From contig JADJTL010000006.1 in NCBI GenBank assembly GCA_016711215.1, forward strand, positions 113,271 through 177,270: 64,000 nucleotides of DNA. The letters run 5' to 3'. Under the pieces are notes generated by a model, which worked only from the letters and a program-made list of their open reading frames with translations, made no database searches and was not told the DNA's origin. How positions within the stretch are numbered: the stretch's first letter is position 1; each line of letters begins with the position of its first letter. Positions 36,127 through 46,100 of this stretch are shown in pieces. A program made the position numbers and the translations under genes. The stretch comes from Pseudomonadota bacterium (GTDB lineage Bacteria > Myxococcota_A > Polyangia > GCA-2747355).

Positions 36127-36155
36127 TTGACCCTGCGGTCCGTCCGGCCTAATTT
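36127..36155 (+). promoter_or_regulatory. Sigma-70-like promoter of the LexA-like/QueC operon
   Basis: TTGACC (36127-36132), 17-base spacer, TAATTT (36150-36155): a strong match to the housekeeping consensus in an otherwise GC-rich context. It lies 53 bases upstream of the regulator ATG and faces away from the recombinase module. Confidence 0.65.
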
Positions 36156-36208
36156 AAGAGGACCAAGAGCGACAGTCTGTGCGAACGGCCGAAGGGGGGC
36201 ATCCGCAG

Positions 36209-36496
36209 ATGGCGAAGAAGAAGACTGCTGGCACTCACGGCTCCGCGAGTTCGCGACGCGGCCGACCACCTGTCGAGAAGATCACCGAGCGCCAGCGGCG
36301 CACGCTCGAAGCCATCCGTTCGTACATCGGGCGGCGCGGCTTCCCCCCGACCATCAAGGAGCTTGGCGAGGAGCTGGGCATCGCGCCGGCGAGCGCGCAC
36401 GAGCTGGTGACCCAGCTTGTCCGCAAGGACTACCTGCGCCGGGACTCAGGGAAAGCTCGGTCGCTCGAGATCCTCAAGGCGCGAGGGCGCAGGTAG
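36209..36496 (+). CDS. LexA-like winged-helix regulator lacking the protease domain
   Basis: 95 residues from ATG at 36209 (GGGGGG nine bases upstream favours it over GTG 36179). After a basic leader it reads KITERQRRTLEAIRSYIGRR, GFPPTIKELGEELGIAPASA, HELVTQLVRKDYLRRDSGKA, which is the LexA DNA-binding domain. The S24 autocleavage domain of true LexA is absent, so it is a stand-alone repressor. It heads an operon in which the following genes are 11, 0 and -4 bases apart, and is the likely regulator of them. Confidence 0.85.
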   Translation: MAKKKTAGTHGSASSRRGRPPVEKITERQRRTLEAIRSYIGRRGFPPTIKELGEELGIAPASAHELVTQLVRKDYLRRDSGKARSLEILKARGRR

Positions 36497-36507
36497 GCGG
36501 GCACACC

Positions 36508-36612
36508 ATGGGGTTGAAGTACCAGCCGAAGGACCAGTTCCAGCACCCCGGGTGTCGCACGCCTTCGTCCGAGCTCAGCCGGGCGGTGGCAGCTGGCCGA
36601 GGACGATTCTGA
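36508..36612 (+). CDS. 34-residue MG-start peptide
   Basis: ATG at 36508 reads MGLKYQPKDQFQHPG and ends AAGRGRF; its TGA abuts the next ATG directly (TGAATGGG). No database family can be assigned from sequence alone. Support is positional: it fills the gap between the regulator and the next gene exactly, and like its neighbour begins Met-Gly. Codon composition is not decisive at this length. It may be a real peptide or a translated leader. Confidence 0.4.
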   Translation: MGLKYQPKDQFQHPGCRTPSSELSRAVAAGRGRF

Positions 36613-37386
36613 ATGGGACACATTCGTCTCGGCACGCTGCCGCGAACGCGGCGATGGAAGGAGCTCATCGACCTCGTTGGAGGCGGTGCGAGCTCGGCCG
36701 CGGTCGCGGCGGCTACTCTCGACGCGGTCGACGAGGACCTCTCCAAGGTCGCTAATGACCCGGGGCTCAAGAGGGCGTTCTGGCTCCTGAGCCAGCTCCC
36801 AGACGCCGCGCGCAGTAAGGACTTCGCGGCGGCACTGCGCGACCTCGGACTCTCCGTCTCGGACAAGCCGTCGGCGGCGGACCTCACCTCGGCGTTCACC
36901 GGTGCTGTCGACCGGCATGTCGACTCCCTGAAGGCGCGAAGTGGTCCAGGTGAACTGGCGCAGCTCGCCGCCGTCGAGACGTTGTCGGGCTTCCTTCGGG
37001 ATCGCGCGACCTCGCTTTGGGGGAGCACTCCCGACGACGTGCGCAGAGAGCTTGGGAAGGTCGCGACCGAGATGCAGTTCGGGCATCTCGCGCGAGACTT
37101 CTTTGCCCACTTCACCGAGCGCTACCTCACCTACTACGTCAGCAAGGAGCTGCCACAACACGTTGGCGAGGGCCGGCGCTTTGAAGGCCTCGACGAGAAG
37201 CAGGCGTTCTCCACGGCGCTCGAGCTGCACTGCCGCCAGGCGTCCAAGATTGTCGAGTCCTTCGCCGGCGGCTGGTACTCCAAGGCCCGCTTCGAGAAGG
37301 ACCTCACCGAGGAGCGCACCACCAAGTTCCTCGGGTATGCGCTGAAGAAGATCCGCGGCGAGCTGCGGCGTGGGGCGGCCGAATGA
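36613..37386 (+). CDS. MG-start protein of unknown family, partner of the QueC-like enzyme (QatB-like role suspected)
   Basis: 257 residues from ATG at 36613. N-terminus MGHIRLGTLPRTRRWKELID; helical throughout, with KRAFWLLSQLPDAARSKDFA, VETLSGFLRDRATSLWG, LARDFFAHFTERYLTYYVSK, LPQHVGEGRRFEGLDEKQAF and a basic C-terminus. No catalytic motif seen. It is coupled to the QueC-like gene by ATGA overlap. In Qat and in type IV CBASS a QueC-like enzyme attaches a deazaguanine to the N-terminal glycine of a partner protein (established for those systems as far as I know). The Met-Gly start and context fit such a partner; this assignment is inference. Confidence 0.55.
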   Translation: MGHIRLGTLPRTRRWKELIDLVGGGASSAAVAAATLDAVDEDLSKVANDPGLKRAFWLLSQLPDAARSKDFAAALRDLGLSVSDKPSAADLTSAFTGAVDRHVDSLKARSGPGELAQLAAVETLSGFLRDRATSLWGSTPDDVRRELGKVATEMQFGHLARDFFAHFTERYLTYYVSKELPQHVGEGRRFEGLDEKQAFSTALELHCRQASKIVESFAGGWYSKARFEKDLTEERTTKFLGYALKKIRGELRRGAAE

Positions 37387-38550
37387 CCGGCCCCGTCGAA
37401 CACAGCCCCGGGGCGGCTCCCGCTCGGCCCCACCCCGCGGCGTCGGGCGGCCGAGTGGCCTGCCCCACCGAACGCTGGTTCCTCTGCGGAGGGGTCGACC
37501 ATCCGGACGCGCCGGAGGATGCGCTGCGCCTGGCCACCATCGGACCCGACAAGAACATCGGCGTCGACATCGGCGGCATCTGCGACAAGTTGACGGGCCG
37601 GCTCTCCCCGCAGTTCCGAGATCTGATCGTCATCGCCTCCTACGTGCTGGCCGCGGACTCCGCCGTGCTGCGCGGCGACCGCCGCGACCCCGACCTCAAC
37701 GCGAAATGGAACCGGCGCTTCCGATTTGTCGTGGGCGTGGAGTGCCCGGACCTGTGGTCGACTCCCCAGATGCGGGAGTTGCTCGAACAGACCCCTCGGC
37801 TTCCTCTCGGATGACTCCTACACATTCGAGTTCAAGCCTGCGCAGCGGCTCGCTCCCGAGCAGTTGACGTTCTTGACGAACGACGGGGCGCCGTTCCTCT
37901 CCTGGGACCACATCGATGAAGTCGCGCTGTTCTCCGGCGGCCTCGACTCTCTTGCTGGCGCCGCCGAACTCGCCCTCGGGGGAAAGAAGAACGTCATCCT
38001 GGTCAGCCACCGCTCTGCCTCGAAGACCTGGGCGATCCAGCGCCAGCTCATCACCGACCTTCAAGGGCTCTCGAAGGGGTGGGGCCCGGATCACGTGGCC
38101 ATCGAGGTGGTCAAGAAGGACAAGGTGCTGCGCCAGGAGCGCACGCAGCGGTCGCGCTCCTTCCTGTACGCTGCGATGGCCGGAGCCGTCGCTCATCTCA
38201 TCGGGCGCGAGCGCGTGCTTCTCTTCGAGAATGGCGTCATCGGCCTGAACCTTCCGATTTCTCGCCAAGTCGTGGGTGCCACCGCGACCCGGACCGCGCA
38301 CCCCAAGGTGCTCTGGGGCTTCTCGCGCATCCTGGAAGCCGTCGCCGGACGTCGGCTCACCATCGAGAATCCGTTCGTCCTGAAGACCCGAGCCGAGGTC
38401 ATGGAACGCCTCGCCGCCAGCGGTGCGGCTGGGCTCATTCGACACAGCGTGAGCTGCGCACACGTCAGCGCGAGAACCAACATGCACCCCCACTGCGGGG
38501 CCTGCTCGCAATGCATCGACCGGCGCTTCGGAACGTGTCAACGCGGTTGA
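37383..38550 (+). pseudogene. QueC-like 7-cyano-7-deazaguanine synthase-type protein (QatC-like), frameshifted and 3'-truncated by an IS
   Basis: ATG at 37383 overlaps the previous stop. The N-terminal ~140 residues (SPQFRDLIVIASYVLAADSA, RFVVGVECPDLWSTPQMREL) are typical of defence-associated QueC proteins, not of housekeeping QueC. An extra C near 37,793 shifts the frame. Then LGFLSDDSYTFEF, PP-loop EVALFSGGLDSLAGAAELAL (ATP pyrophosphatase), and the zinc site SVSCAHVSARTNMHPHCGAC, SQCIDRRFG. Six foreign residues and a stop follow because the IS begins at 38536. Related proteins extend several dozen residues further. Function lost or impaired unless the truncation is tolerated. Confidence 0.75.
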
Positions 38551-40249
38551 GACAGTGGGCACGTGAATTCTATGTAGCGATAGCCACCGCGGCCGGTCGC
38601 CCGTAGGTCGGCCCGGTCGGCATCGGCATGTCGGTGGCAGTTGGGTTTGGTGGCGCAGGACCGTAGTCGTCGGTGACCGGGTCCGGTGCGCTGTCGATGG
38701 CCAGCGCGGCGATATCGACGGCCTCGATGACGATGGGGTTGATGTGCACTGCGGCAGGCGGCAGCCGCACGCGCGGCGCACCGTTGGGGAAGCGCTCAGG
38801 ATGGGTGCGGTACGCGGCGTCGAGCGCGACCTGGCGCGTCGCCGGCGACCTCGGCGACGCGGCCGTAGAAGACATCGGCCGGGGTGAACAGGGCGAGGCC
38901 CGCGTGGTGATGGTCGTCGTTGTGCCAGCCGAAGAAGTCGCCGAGCCAAGCGCGGCCGTGGAGCCCGAGCCGAAGCGACCGGGGTAGTCGGGCTGGTACT
39001 TCATGGTTTTGAACTGCGCCTCGCTGTAGGGGTTGTCGTTGGACACGCGAGGGCGGCTGAAGCTGCGCGATGCGCTGAGCGAGTCGAGCAACTGCGCGAG
39101 GGTGTCGCTCTTCATCGCCGACCCGCGGTCGGCGTGGACCTGCAGGCCGGGCTCGACGCCGTGACGCGCGATGGTCTCGGCGAAGAGCTGGGCTGCGAGG
39201 TGCTTGCACTCCTTGGTCGCGACCATCCAACCGACGACGAACCGGCTGAAGAGGTCGATGATGACGTACGCCATCAAGAAAACGCCCTTCTGCGTCGTCG
39301 CGAGCTTTGTAATGTCCCACGTCCAGACCTGATTGGGCGCGGTCGCGGTCAACGACGGCATCGCGTGCGCCTGCGGACGGCGCTGATTGCGGCGCTCTTT
39401 GGGTCTCACCAGCCGCGGCGAGCACGCGATAGATCGTGCGGATGGACCCGAGGTAGGTCCCGCGCCCGAGCAGCGTCGCGTACACCTCCGTCGGCGGCTG
39501 GTCGGCGAACTCGGCGCTGTGGAGCGCATCGAGAATAGCGCTGCCGCTCGGCGTCGTCGAGCGACGCGGGCTCGGGGTCGCGCGCGGACGCCGCGCGATG
39601 GCGGTGCCGGGCTGGGCGACGCCACCGATAGAGCGACGCGCGGCCCACGCCAAGCGCGCGCACGCCGCGCTGACCGGCACACCGGGCCTCGCGTTGCTCG
39701 ACGAGCCGCATCAGGTCTCGTCCTCGGGCGGCTCGGGAAGCGCGAGGCCCAGTAGCTCGTGTGCTTTTTTGGAGGTCGATGAGCGCGTTGGCCACCCGGA
39801 GCTTGCGCTCGAGCTGGGCGACCTCCTTGGTCGGCGGCGAGCAGCGCGCGGTCCTTGGCGTCGAGCTTCGGCTTGCGGCCCGGCTTGCGCGAGGCCAGGC
39901 CGGCTCGCCACGCACGCCGAGCTGCCGCCGCCACGTCGCGAGGTGGGAGCTGTAGATGCCCTCCTTGCGCATCATCGCCTGCAGCGCGCCGCGCTCGCCG
40001 CTCGCGAGGGCCACGTCGGCCGCCTTCACTAGCCGCAGCTTCTCGGCTGCAGAGAACTGCCGTCGCGCGCCCGGCGCCACGGCCTCATGCGGCGAGCTTG
40101 CTACGCCCGGCTCCACGCCGCCTGCCGTCGCTCTCGGCGGCGACCTCTCGACCTGGTATTGGGGATGGCTTGGGCACGCTGGGGACACCGTTTCTCCGCC
40201 GTCAGTACAAAGATATCGAGGAGCGGCTGTCTCAGCCAACGTTGGCACA
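38536..40249 (-). mobile_element. IS3-family insertion sequence with imperfect terminal inverted repeats
   Basis: Left end TGTCAACGCGGTTGAGACAG; right end, read inward on the minus strand, TGTGCCAACGTTGGCTGAGA followed by CAG. Both start TGT and share CAACG and TGAGACAG. About 1714 bp. No clear target duplication (gaacg versus gaggg). It interrupts the QueC-like gene. Confidence 0.75.
38570..40102 (-). pseudogene. IS3-family transposase, several frameshifts
   Basis: OrfA-like part: FSAAEKLRLVKAADVALASG, IYSSHLATWRRQLGVRGE, LDAKDRALL, then in another frame EVAQLERKLRVANALIDLQK (leucine zipper). Catalytic part: LHSAEFADQPPTEVYATLLG, RTIYRVLAAAGE, then in a third frame APNQVWTWDITKLATTQKG, AYVIIDLFSRFVVGWMVATK, QVHADRGSAMKSDTLAQLLD, RPRVSNDNPYSEAQFKTMKY (DDE residues). 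The final segment, AALGSATSS onwards, is out of frame again. At least four frame changes; inactive as read. Confidence 0.75.
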
Positions 40250-40308
40250 GAGGGAAGGCCCTGGCGAAGCGTGCATGCACACTCTGGCCGGGGCCTACGG
40301 TCACAGGT

Positions 40309-41079
40309 TCAACGGCGTCCGGGTAGTCTCCTGGGGCCACTCCCGAGCACCGTCCAGTCCCGTCCGCGCTCGGGGACATCGATCGCCACGAGGTTCCCGG
40401 GCATCCGCACCTTGTTCAGGCCGATGCACGGCACGCCGTCGATCTGCGAGTCGAGGCGGGTGTGGTGGTGGCCGAAGAAGCAGACGCGGGGACGAGTGCC
40501 GCGCACGAGGTCGTCGAGGCCGATGGCCTCGCTCGCCCAGTTGAGACCGCGCCGGTGCCGAGGAAACACGACGCCCGCCGGCGCGTCGTGGGTGAGGAGG
40601 AGATCGACGCGTCGCCGCGCGAGCAGCACGTCGATGTCTTCGCGGGTGTAGTGCCGCTTGGCGTAGCCCTGGAGATCCTTCGAGCGCCGCTCGTAGTTCG
40701 AGGGGCCGTAGCAGCCGCCGACGCCACCGACCGTGAGCCCGCCCAGGTCGAACGTCGTCCCGTTGCGCAGGTAGAAAAGGTTCGGCAGCACCTCAGTGTC
40801 GGACTGCGCGTCGAGCCAGACGAAGTCTTCGTGGTTGCCCTTGATGAACAGGGTGCGGCGCGGGGCTGCCCCGCGCTCGGACCACCACACGGGGAAGTCA
40901 CCTGCGCCATCGTGCTTTCTGGTGGCCTTGTCGATCCGGGCCTCGTCCGGCCATACGCCGAAGTCGCCGACGTGCAGCACCCACTCGAAGCGCACGCCGA
41001 GGGACTCCTCGAAGCCGAGGACGTCCTCGTAGAGCCGGTCGAGGGCTCCGTGGATGTCGCCGGCGGCGCAGATGATCAT
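40309..41079 (-). CDS. Metallophosphoesterase
   Basis: 256 residues from ATG at 41079. Metal-binding motifs of the calcineurin-like superfamily: MIICAAGDIHGALDRLYED (D-x-H), WVLHVGDFGVWPDEARID (GD), RTLFIKGNHEDFVWLDAQ (GNHE), LLLTHDAPAGV (H) and VCFFGHHHTRLDSQIDG (GHxH). Length is normal for a single-domain phosphoesterase. Substrate unknown; relatives act on nucleic acids, phosphoproteins or cyclic nucleotides. It lies just beyond the IS that cuts the QueC-like gene, but points the opposite way, so a shared function is not implied. Confidence 0.9.
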   Translation of the reverse strand: MIICAAGDIHGALDRLYEDVLGFEESLGVRFEWVLHVGDFGVWPDEARIDKATRKHDGAGDFPVWWSERGAAPRRTLFIKGNHEDFVWLDAQSDTEVLPNLFYLRNGTTFDLGGLTVGGVGGCYGPSNYERRSKDLQGYAKRHYTREDIDVLLARRRVDLLLTHDAPAGVVFPRHRRGLNWASEAIGLDDLVRGTRPRVCFFGHHHTRLDSQIDGVPCIGLNKVRMPGNLVAIDVPERGRDWTVLGSGPRRLPGRR

Positions 41080-41957
41080 GACCCGTCCACCATGCCCGGA
41101 CTTCGCGAGTCGTCCAAGCGCGCGAGCGCGGCCGTCGGCCTTGGGACTCTGAGCTTTACAGCTTGCGCTAACCCAGAGCCGTTTCGGTTGGCGGCAGCGG
41201 AACGGCAGACCGATCCATTTCGCGCCCGTGCTCTGAACACCGCCCGCGACGACGACAAGGCGCGCGACATCAACGACGTGGGTGCTGTGAACCGGTCGGT
41301 GGCTGGTTGGCTGCTGGCCGAGCTGTAAAGCTCAGAGCCGCGCCTTGTTAAACGCGGCGCAGAGAGCCGCGCCCGGTCTGAGCCCCTCAGAGCCGCTCTT
41401 CGGGCGTCGCGAAGCAGCTCGCGAGCGACGTCGTGCTCTGAGCGTCACCGTCCATCGAGCACGCGCCGATCACCGAGATGCCGCAAGACCCTGCGGAAGC
41501 ACGGCAAAAAGAAGAGGGCCTCGCCGGTCATCCCGATGAGGCCCTCTGTTTACCTGGCGCCCAAGGTGGTTGGCCTTGGGCAAAAATGGCTCCCCATTCG
41601 GTCGGCCCCACCAACCAAGTTCTCAGGTCGGGGCGCCGAGATTCAACTCGTTCTCAGGCGAATTCCCCAGCCTGGTCCTTGGGTTGCGTGATGGCGCCTG
41701 GCACGACCCGAGAATGCTACCCCATTCGCCGGTAGCACCCGGCAGATCCCAAGAAACCTCGATCGGCGAGTGAACGGCACGGAACCGACCCGCGCAGAGC
41801 TGGTCCCGACTCGAACATCGTCGCGCTGGAGGTGCTCGCCGAACATCTCGCCGAGCAACCTACACGATGCGAGCGCACCGCGGACACACGAATCCCGTCC
41901 GCCCAGGCGCCGGTAGTAAAGGAATCGTTCTCAGCCCGGCGGTGGCCAGCCCAGACC
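41080..41957. other. ~880 bp without a recognisable gene
   Basis: Contains repeated AGAGCCGC words (41330-41395), an intrinsic-terminator-like hairpin (separate entry) and several copies of a CCCCATTCG-type motif (about 41,592 and 41,718), the latter near the left end of the second rve-type IS. Small open frames lack ribosome sites and protein-like composition. Confidence 0.6.
41513..41547 (-). terminator. Rho-independent terminator on the minus strand
   Basis: AGAGGGCCTC (41513-41522) pairs perfectly over 10 bp with GAGGCCCTCT (41538-41547), loop 15. On the minus strand the hairpin is followed by TCTTTTTGCC. It would stop transcription coming leftwards from the transposase at 41958-43121. 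Confidence 0.65.
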
Positions 41958-43150
41958 CTACGCCGCTGCGCGCCGCTCGTCGCCCTCGACCAGGGTGTAG
42001 CCGTGGAGCAGACCGTGCGCGTACTCGCGCCGCTCCAGTCGACGGGAGCGCATCGCCGCCAGGTCGATGACCTCGGCCTCGGGGGCGGCGCTCGACACCT
42101 CCTCGGGCGTCCGTCCATCGAGCCCCTGGTGTGCGCGCTCGGTGTTCGCGTAGCGCCGGTACTCGTCGAGAAAGAACTGGAGCTCGGCCGCATCGGGCAC
42201 GCGGATGTGCCGCAGCAGCTCGCGGCGGATGGAGCCGATCGCCCGCTCCGCGTAGCAGTTCATCTGGGGGATGCGGGCCGGCGTGACCTCTTCGTCGACC
42301 TCGAGCACGCGCATCTGCCGCTGGAACTGCCCGAGGAACTGCGGGCCATGATCATGGACAACGGCGACGGGCTGCCGCTTGGTTCGACCGAGGATCGCGT
42401 TGAACATCCGGCTCGTCCACGCGGAGTCCACGTCCCAGCCGTCGTAGACGCGGAGGTCGAGCAGCTCGCGCGTGTGGATGTCGATGACGAGGAGGACCTG
42501 GAGCCAGACACCCTTCGCGGTCTTGACCGCGAAGAAGTCGAGCGCCCAGAGGGCGTCCTTGGCGGCGGCCCGCACGCGGTCGAAGGAGATGCTGCGGCCC
42601 GGCTGCGGCGAGAAGCCATGCTCGCGAAGGATGCGCACGATCGTTGGCTCGCTCACGCGGATCCCCATGCGCCGCAGCTCCTCGCGGATTCGGCGCTGGC
42701 CCCACGCCGGGTTCTCGCGCTTGAGCGTCACGATGAGCTCGACGATCTGGGCATCGAGCGGTGGGCGACCGCCCGGCTGAAGCCGCCGTCGCAGCGACCG
42801 GAACCGCGTCGCCCAGCGCATGATGGTCGTCCGGGGCGCCGAGAGGGAGTAGCGCTGGAATGGCTCGTCGCCGCGGGTGAGCAGGTACGCGAAGACCTGC
42901 GCCGCCCGGAGCCCGAGCGGGACACGCTTCGGCTTGCCCTCCATGAGGAAGAGGCGCCGCTCGAGCGCGTCAAGTTGGGCCTTGAGCGCGATGTTCTCGC
43001 GGTAGAGCCGCATCGCTTCGGGCACCGTCGTGTCACGCGGCAGGCGGCTCACGCGGTCCACGAGCGAAAGGAGCAGGTGGTAGAAAACGAACTCCGTCGT
43101 GCGCAGGAGCAGGGCAAGCATGGGGCCTCGATAACATGGCGTACCCGTGC
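41714..43150 (-). mobile_element. Insertion sequence, rve-type, copy 2
   Basis: Approximate bounds; left end TGCTACCCCATTCGCCGG matches that of copy 1 (11,299) with a few changes, and both have GATCCCAAGAAA about 30-65 bases inside. The right end was not resolved. Same orientation as copy 1; the two bracket the BREX and QueC modules. Confidence 0.5.
41958..43121 (-). CDS. Integrase-core (rve) transposase, intact
   Basis: 387 residues from ATG at 43121. N-terminal LALLLRTTEFVFYHLLLSL and leucine-rich NIALKAQLDALERRLFLMEG, HTH region (IRVSEPTIVRILREHGFSP), then catalytic core: LWALDFFAVKTAKGVWLQV, VVHDHGPQFLGQFQRQMRV, NCYAERAIGSIRRELLRHIR, and EYRRYANTERAHQGLDGRTP. DDE-type transposase related to IS481/IS3 in a single frame. 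It is clearly homologous to the frameshifted copy at 11564-12737 but diverged, so the two insertions are not recent duplicates. Confidence 0.9.
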   Translation of the reverse strand: MLALLLRTTEFVFYHLLLSLVDRVSRLPRDTTVPEAMRLYRENIALKAQLDALERRLFLMEGKPKRVPLGLRAAQVFAYLLTRGDEPFQRYSLSAPRTTIMRWATRFRSLRRRLQPGGRPPLDAQIVELIVTLKRENPAWGQRRIREELRRMGIRVSEPTIVRILREHGFSPQPGRSISFDRVRAAAKDALWALDFFAVKTAKGVWLQVLLVIDIHTRELLDLRVYDGWDVDSAWTSRMFNAILGRTKRQPVAVVHDHGPQFLGQFQRQMRVLEVDEEVTPARIPQMNCYAERAIGSIRRELLRHIRVPDAAELQFFLDEYRRYANTERAHQGLDGRTPEEVSSAAPEAEVIDLAAMRSRRLERREYAHGLLHGYTLVEGDERRAAA

Positions 43151-43191
43151 GGAGATCCCCATGGCATGCCGGTCCAGTAGGTCGACGTCGC

Positions 43192-46100
43192 TCATGCTGG
43201 AGCGCCTTCCTCGTCGAGCCCCTGGGCCTCTGGGCCAGGCGGCTGTTGTGGCTCGTCCTTGCGATACACGAATGCGTAGATGGTGGGCAGAACGAAGAGC
43301 GTCAGAAACGTCGCACTAACGAGTCCGCCGATGACGACCGTCGCGAGCGGGCGCTGAACCTCAGCCCCTGCGCTGGACGACAGCGCCATCGGGATGAAGC
43401 CGAGCGCCGCCACTGTCGCGGTCATGACGACTGCTCGAAGGCGAGCTTCGGCACCTTCCCGCGCAGCTTCCACAGGCGAGCGACCCTGCTCGCGTAACTT
43501 CTTGACGGTGGTGAGCAGGACGACGCCGTTCAGCACGGCGATACCGAAGAGAGCGATGAATCCCACCCCGGCGCTGATGGAGAACGGCATGCCTCGTAGG
43601 GCGAGTAGGAAAACGCCACCGACGGCGGCGAAGGGGACGTTCAGGTAGATGAGCAGGGCGGATTTCAGCTCCCCGAAGGCCATGTAGAGCAGGACGAAGA
43701 TGAGGCCGAGCGCGAGCGGCACCGCGACCGCAAGGCGTTCCGTGGCGGCGCTCAAGTTTTCGAACTGCCCTCCCCAGCGGATCACATAGCCGGGGGGCAT
43801 CGGCACCTGGCTCTGAATACGTGCTTGGGCATCGTGCACGAAGGACGCCAGGTCGCGTCCTCGAACGTTCACCTCGACGTTGGTTCGCCGCCGCACGTTC
43901 TCGCGGCTCACGCTCGCGGGCGAGTCCACGATCTGAATGCTGGCGATCTGTCCTAGAGGAACGAGGGGGCCGCTCGCTCCGCTCACCGGAAGGTTTCGCA
44001 GTTCGTCGATGTCGTCGCGCAGCGCGGCAGGCACGCGCACCTGGAGCCGGAATCGCCGCTCGCCCTCGTAGACCTCCCCGACTCCCCGACCGCCGATGGC
44101 CTCGATCGCGTCGAGTGCATCGCGCACGGAGACGCCGTAACGCGAGGCTGCCGCGCGGTCGACGGTCACCTCCATCGTGGGCAGACCGGCGAGCTGCTCG
44201 CCACGAACGTCAGAGGCGCCGGGAATCCCCCGCACGGCAGCCTGTAACTGCAAACTCAAGCGCTCCAGTGTGGCAAGGTCATCGCCGTAGAGGGTGATCG
44301 CGACGTCCGATCGCGTACCGCTGATGAGCTCGGCCATGCGTAGCTCGATCGGCTGCGAGAAGGAGAAGCCCAGACCCGGGAGTGCCTCCGTCAGGCGAGC
44401 TGAGATTCGTTGCACCAGCTCCTCACGCGTCCGCGCCGTCTGCCATTCGTCGTGGGGCTTCAGGATGATGATCGCATCCGACAGCTCGACACCCATAGGG
44501 TCAGTCGCGATCTCTGCTCGTCCGGTCTTCGAGACGACGGTCACCACCTCGGGGAACTCGCGCATCACGGTTTCGAAGCGCGTCGCGCTCCGCACGCTCT
44601 CCTCGAGGGACACGCTCGGAAGCCGGAGCACCTGGATGGCGAGGGCGCCTTCGTCCAAACGAGGAACGAACTCGGCCCCCATCTGGGACGCAACGAGTCC
44701 TGTAAGCGTGAGCAGCGCAAGGGATATGCCGATGACCTTCTTCGGCATTCGCATCAGCGGCTCGAGGAGGCGCGGGTAGACACGATGAAGCAGGCGGGCG
44801 ACGAACGGTTCCTTCTCCTCCGTGTGTTGACGCATGAACGTGGCGACAAGGACTGGCACGAACGTGATCGACGCCACCACCGCGCCGATCAGGGCGAAGA
44901 GGACGGTGATCGCCATGGGCTTGAACATCTTGCCCTCGATGCCGGCCAGCGTGAGGATCGGCACATAGACGAGCACGATGATGGCCTGTCCGAACAGCGC
45001 GGCCTTGCTCACGTCGAGCGTCGAGCCGAGCACGCTCTCTGCAGCCTCCGAGTAGCTCAGCGGTCGACCGCGACCGCGCGCGGCAGCGGCGAGATGTACC
45101 ACCGCGTTCTCGACGACGATGACCGAGCCGTCGACGACGATGCCGAAGTCGATGGCTCCGAGGCTCATGAGATTGCCTGAAAGGCCCAGGAGCTTCATTG
45201 CCGTGAACGCGACGAGCATCGAAAACGGGATCGCGGCAGCAACGATCAGTCCGCCCCTCACACTGCCGAGGAGCAGGAACAAGACCGCGATGACGAAGAG
45301 AGCTCCCTCCGCGAGATTCGTTCCCACCGTCTTGATCGTTCGGTTGACCAGGTCGGCCCTGTCGTAGAACACGTCGATTCGGACACCTTGCGGGAGCGAA
45401 GGGGAGATCTGCGCGAGCTTGGCCTTCACACTTTCGACGACCTCGCGACCATTCGCGCCGACCAGCATCATCACGATGCCGGTCACCACCTCACCGCGTC
45501 CGTCCCGTGTCACCGCCCCCTGCCGAATCATCGGCGCCAGGTGAACGCGCGCGACGTCGCGTACGCGAACCGGGACTCCATCCTCCCGAGTCTCGATGAG
45601 GACGTCGCCAATCTCGTCGAGGCTCTGAATACGGCCTTCGCCTCGGACGAGGAGCTGCTCGCCCGAGCGCACGAGGTACCCACCACCCGCCGTCGCGTTG
45701 TTCCGTTCGAGTGCCTCGAAGAGCTCGTTGAGGGAGATGCTGAGCGCACGGAGGCGGTCCGGCAGCACCTCTACTTCGTAGGTCTTCAGCTCGCCACCGA
45801 ACGAATTGACCTCCACGACACCGCGGACCGAGCGGAGCTCGTAGGCGGCAAACCAATCGAGGACCGAGCGCAGCTCCATCGGAGTGTGACACTGCTCGGT
45901 ATCGGGCTGCCCCGCTGCGCACACCCGATCGCTCCGAACTTCGAACTGGAAGATCTCGCCGAGCCCCGAGCTAAGCGGTCCGAGCTCGGGCGAGATGCCA
46001 GCAGGAAGCCGCTCGCGCGCCTGCGTGAGACGCTCTGAAATGAGCTGGCGCGCGCGAAGCAGATCCGTCCCCTCGTCGAACACGACCGTGACGGCCGAGA

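Noticed and set aside
40309..41079. Metallophosphoesterase as a member of the QueC operon
   Set aside because: It lies on the opposite strand beyond an IS, so linkage is only by position.
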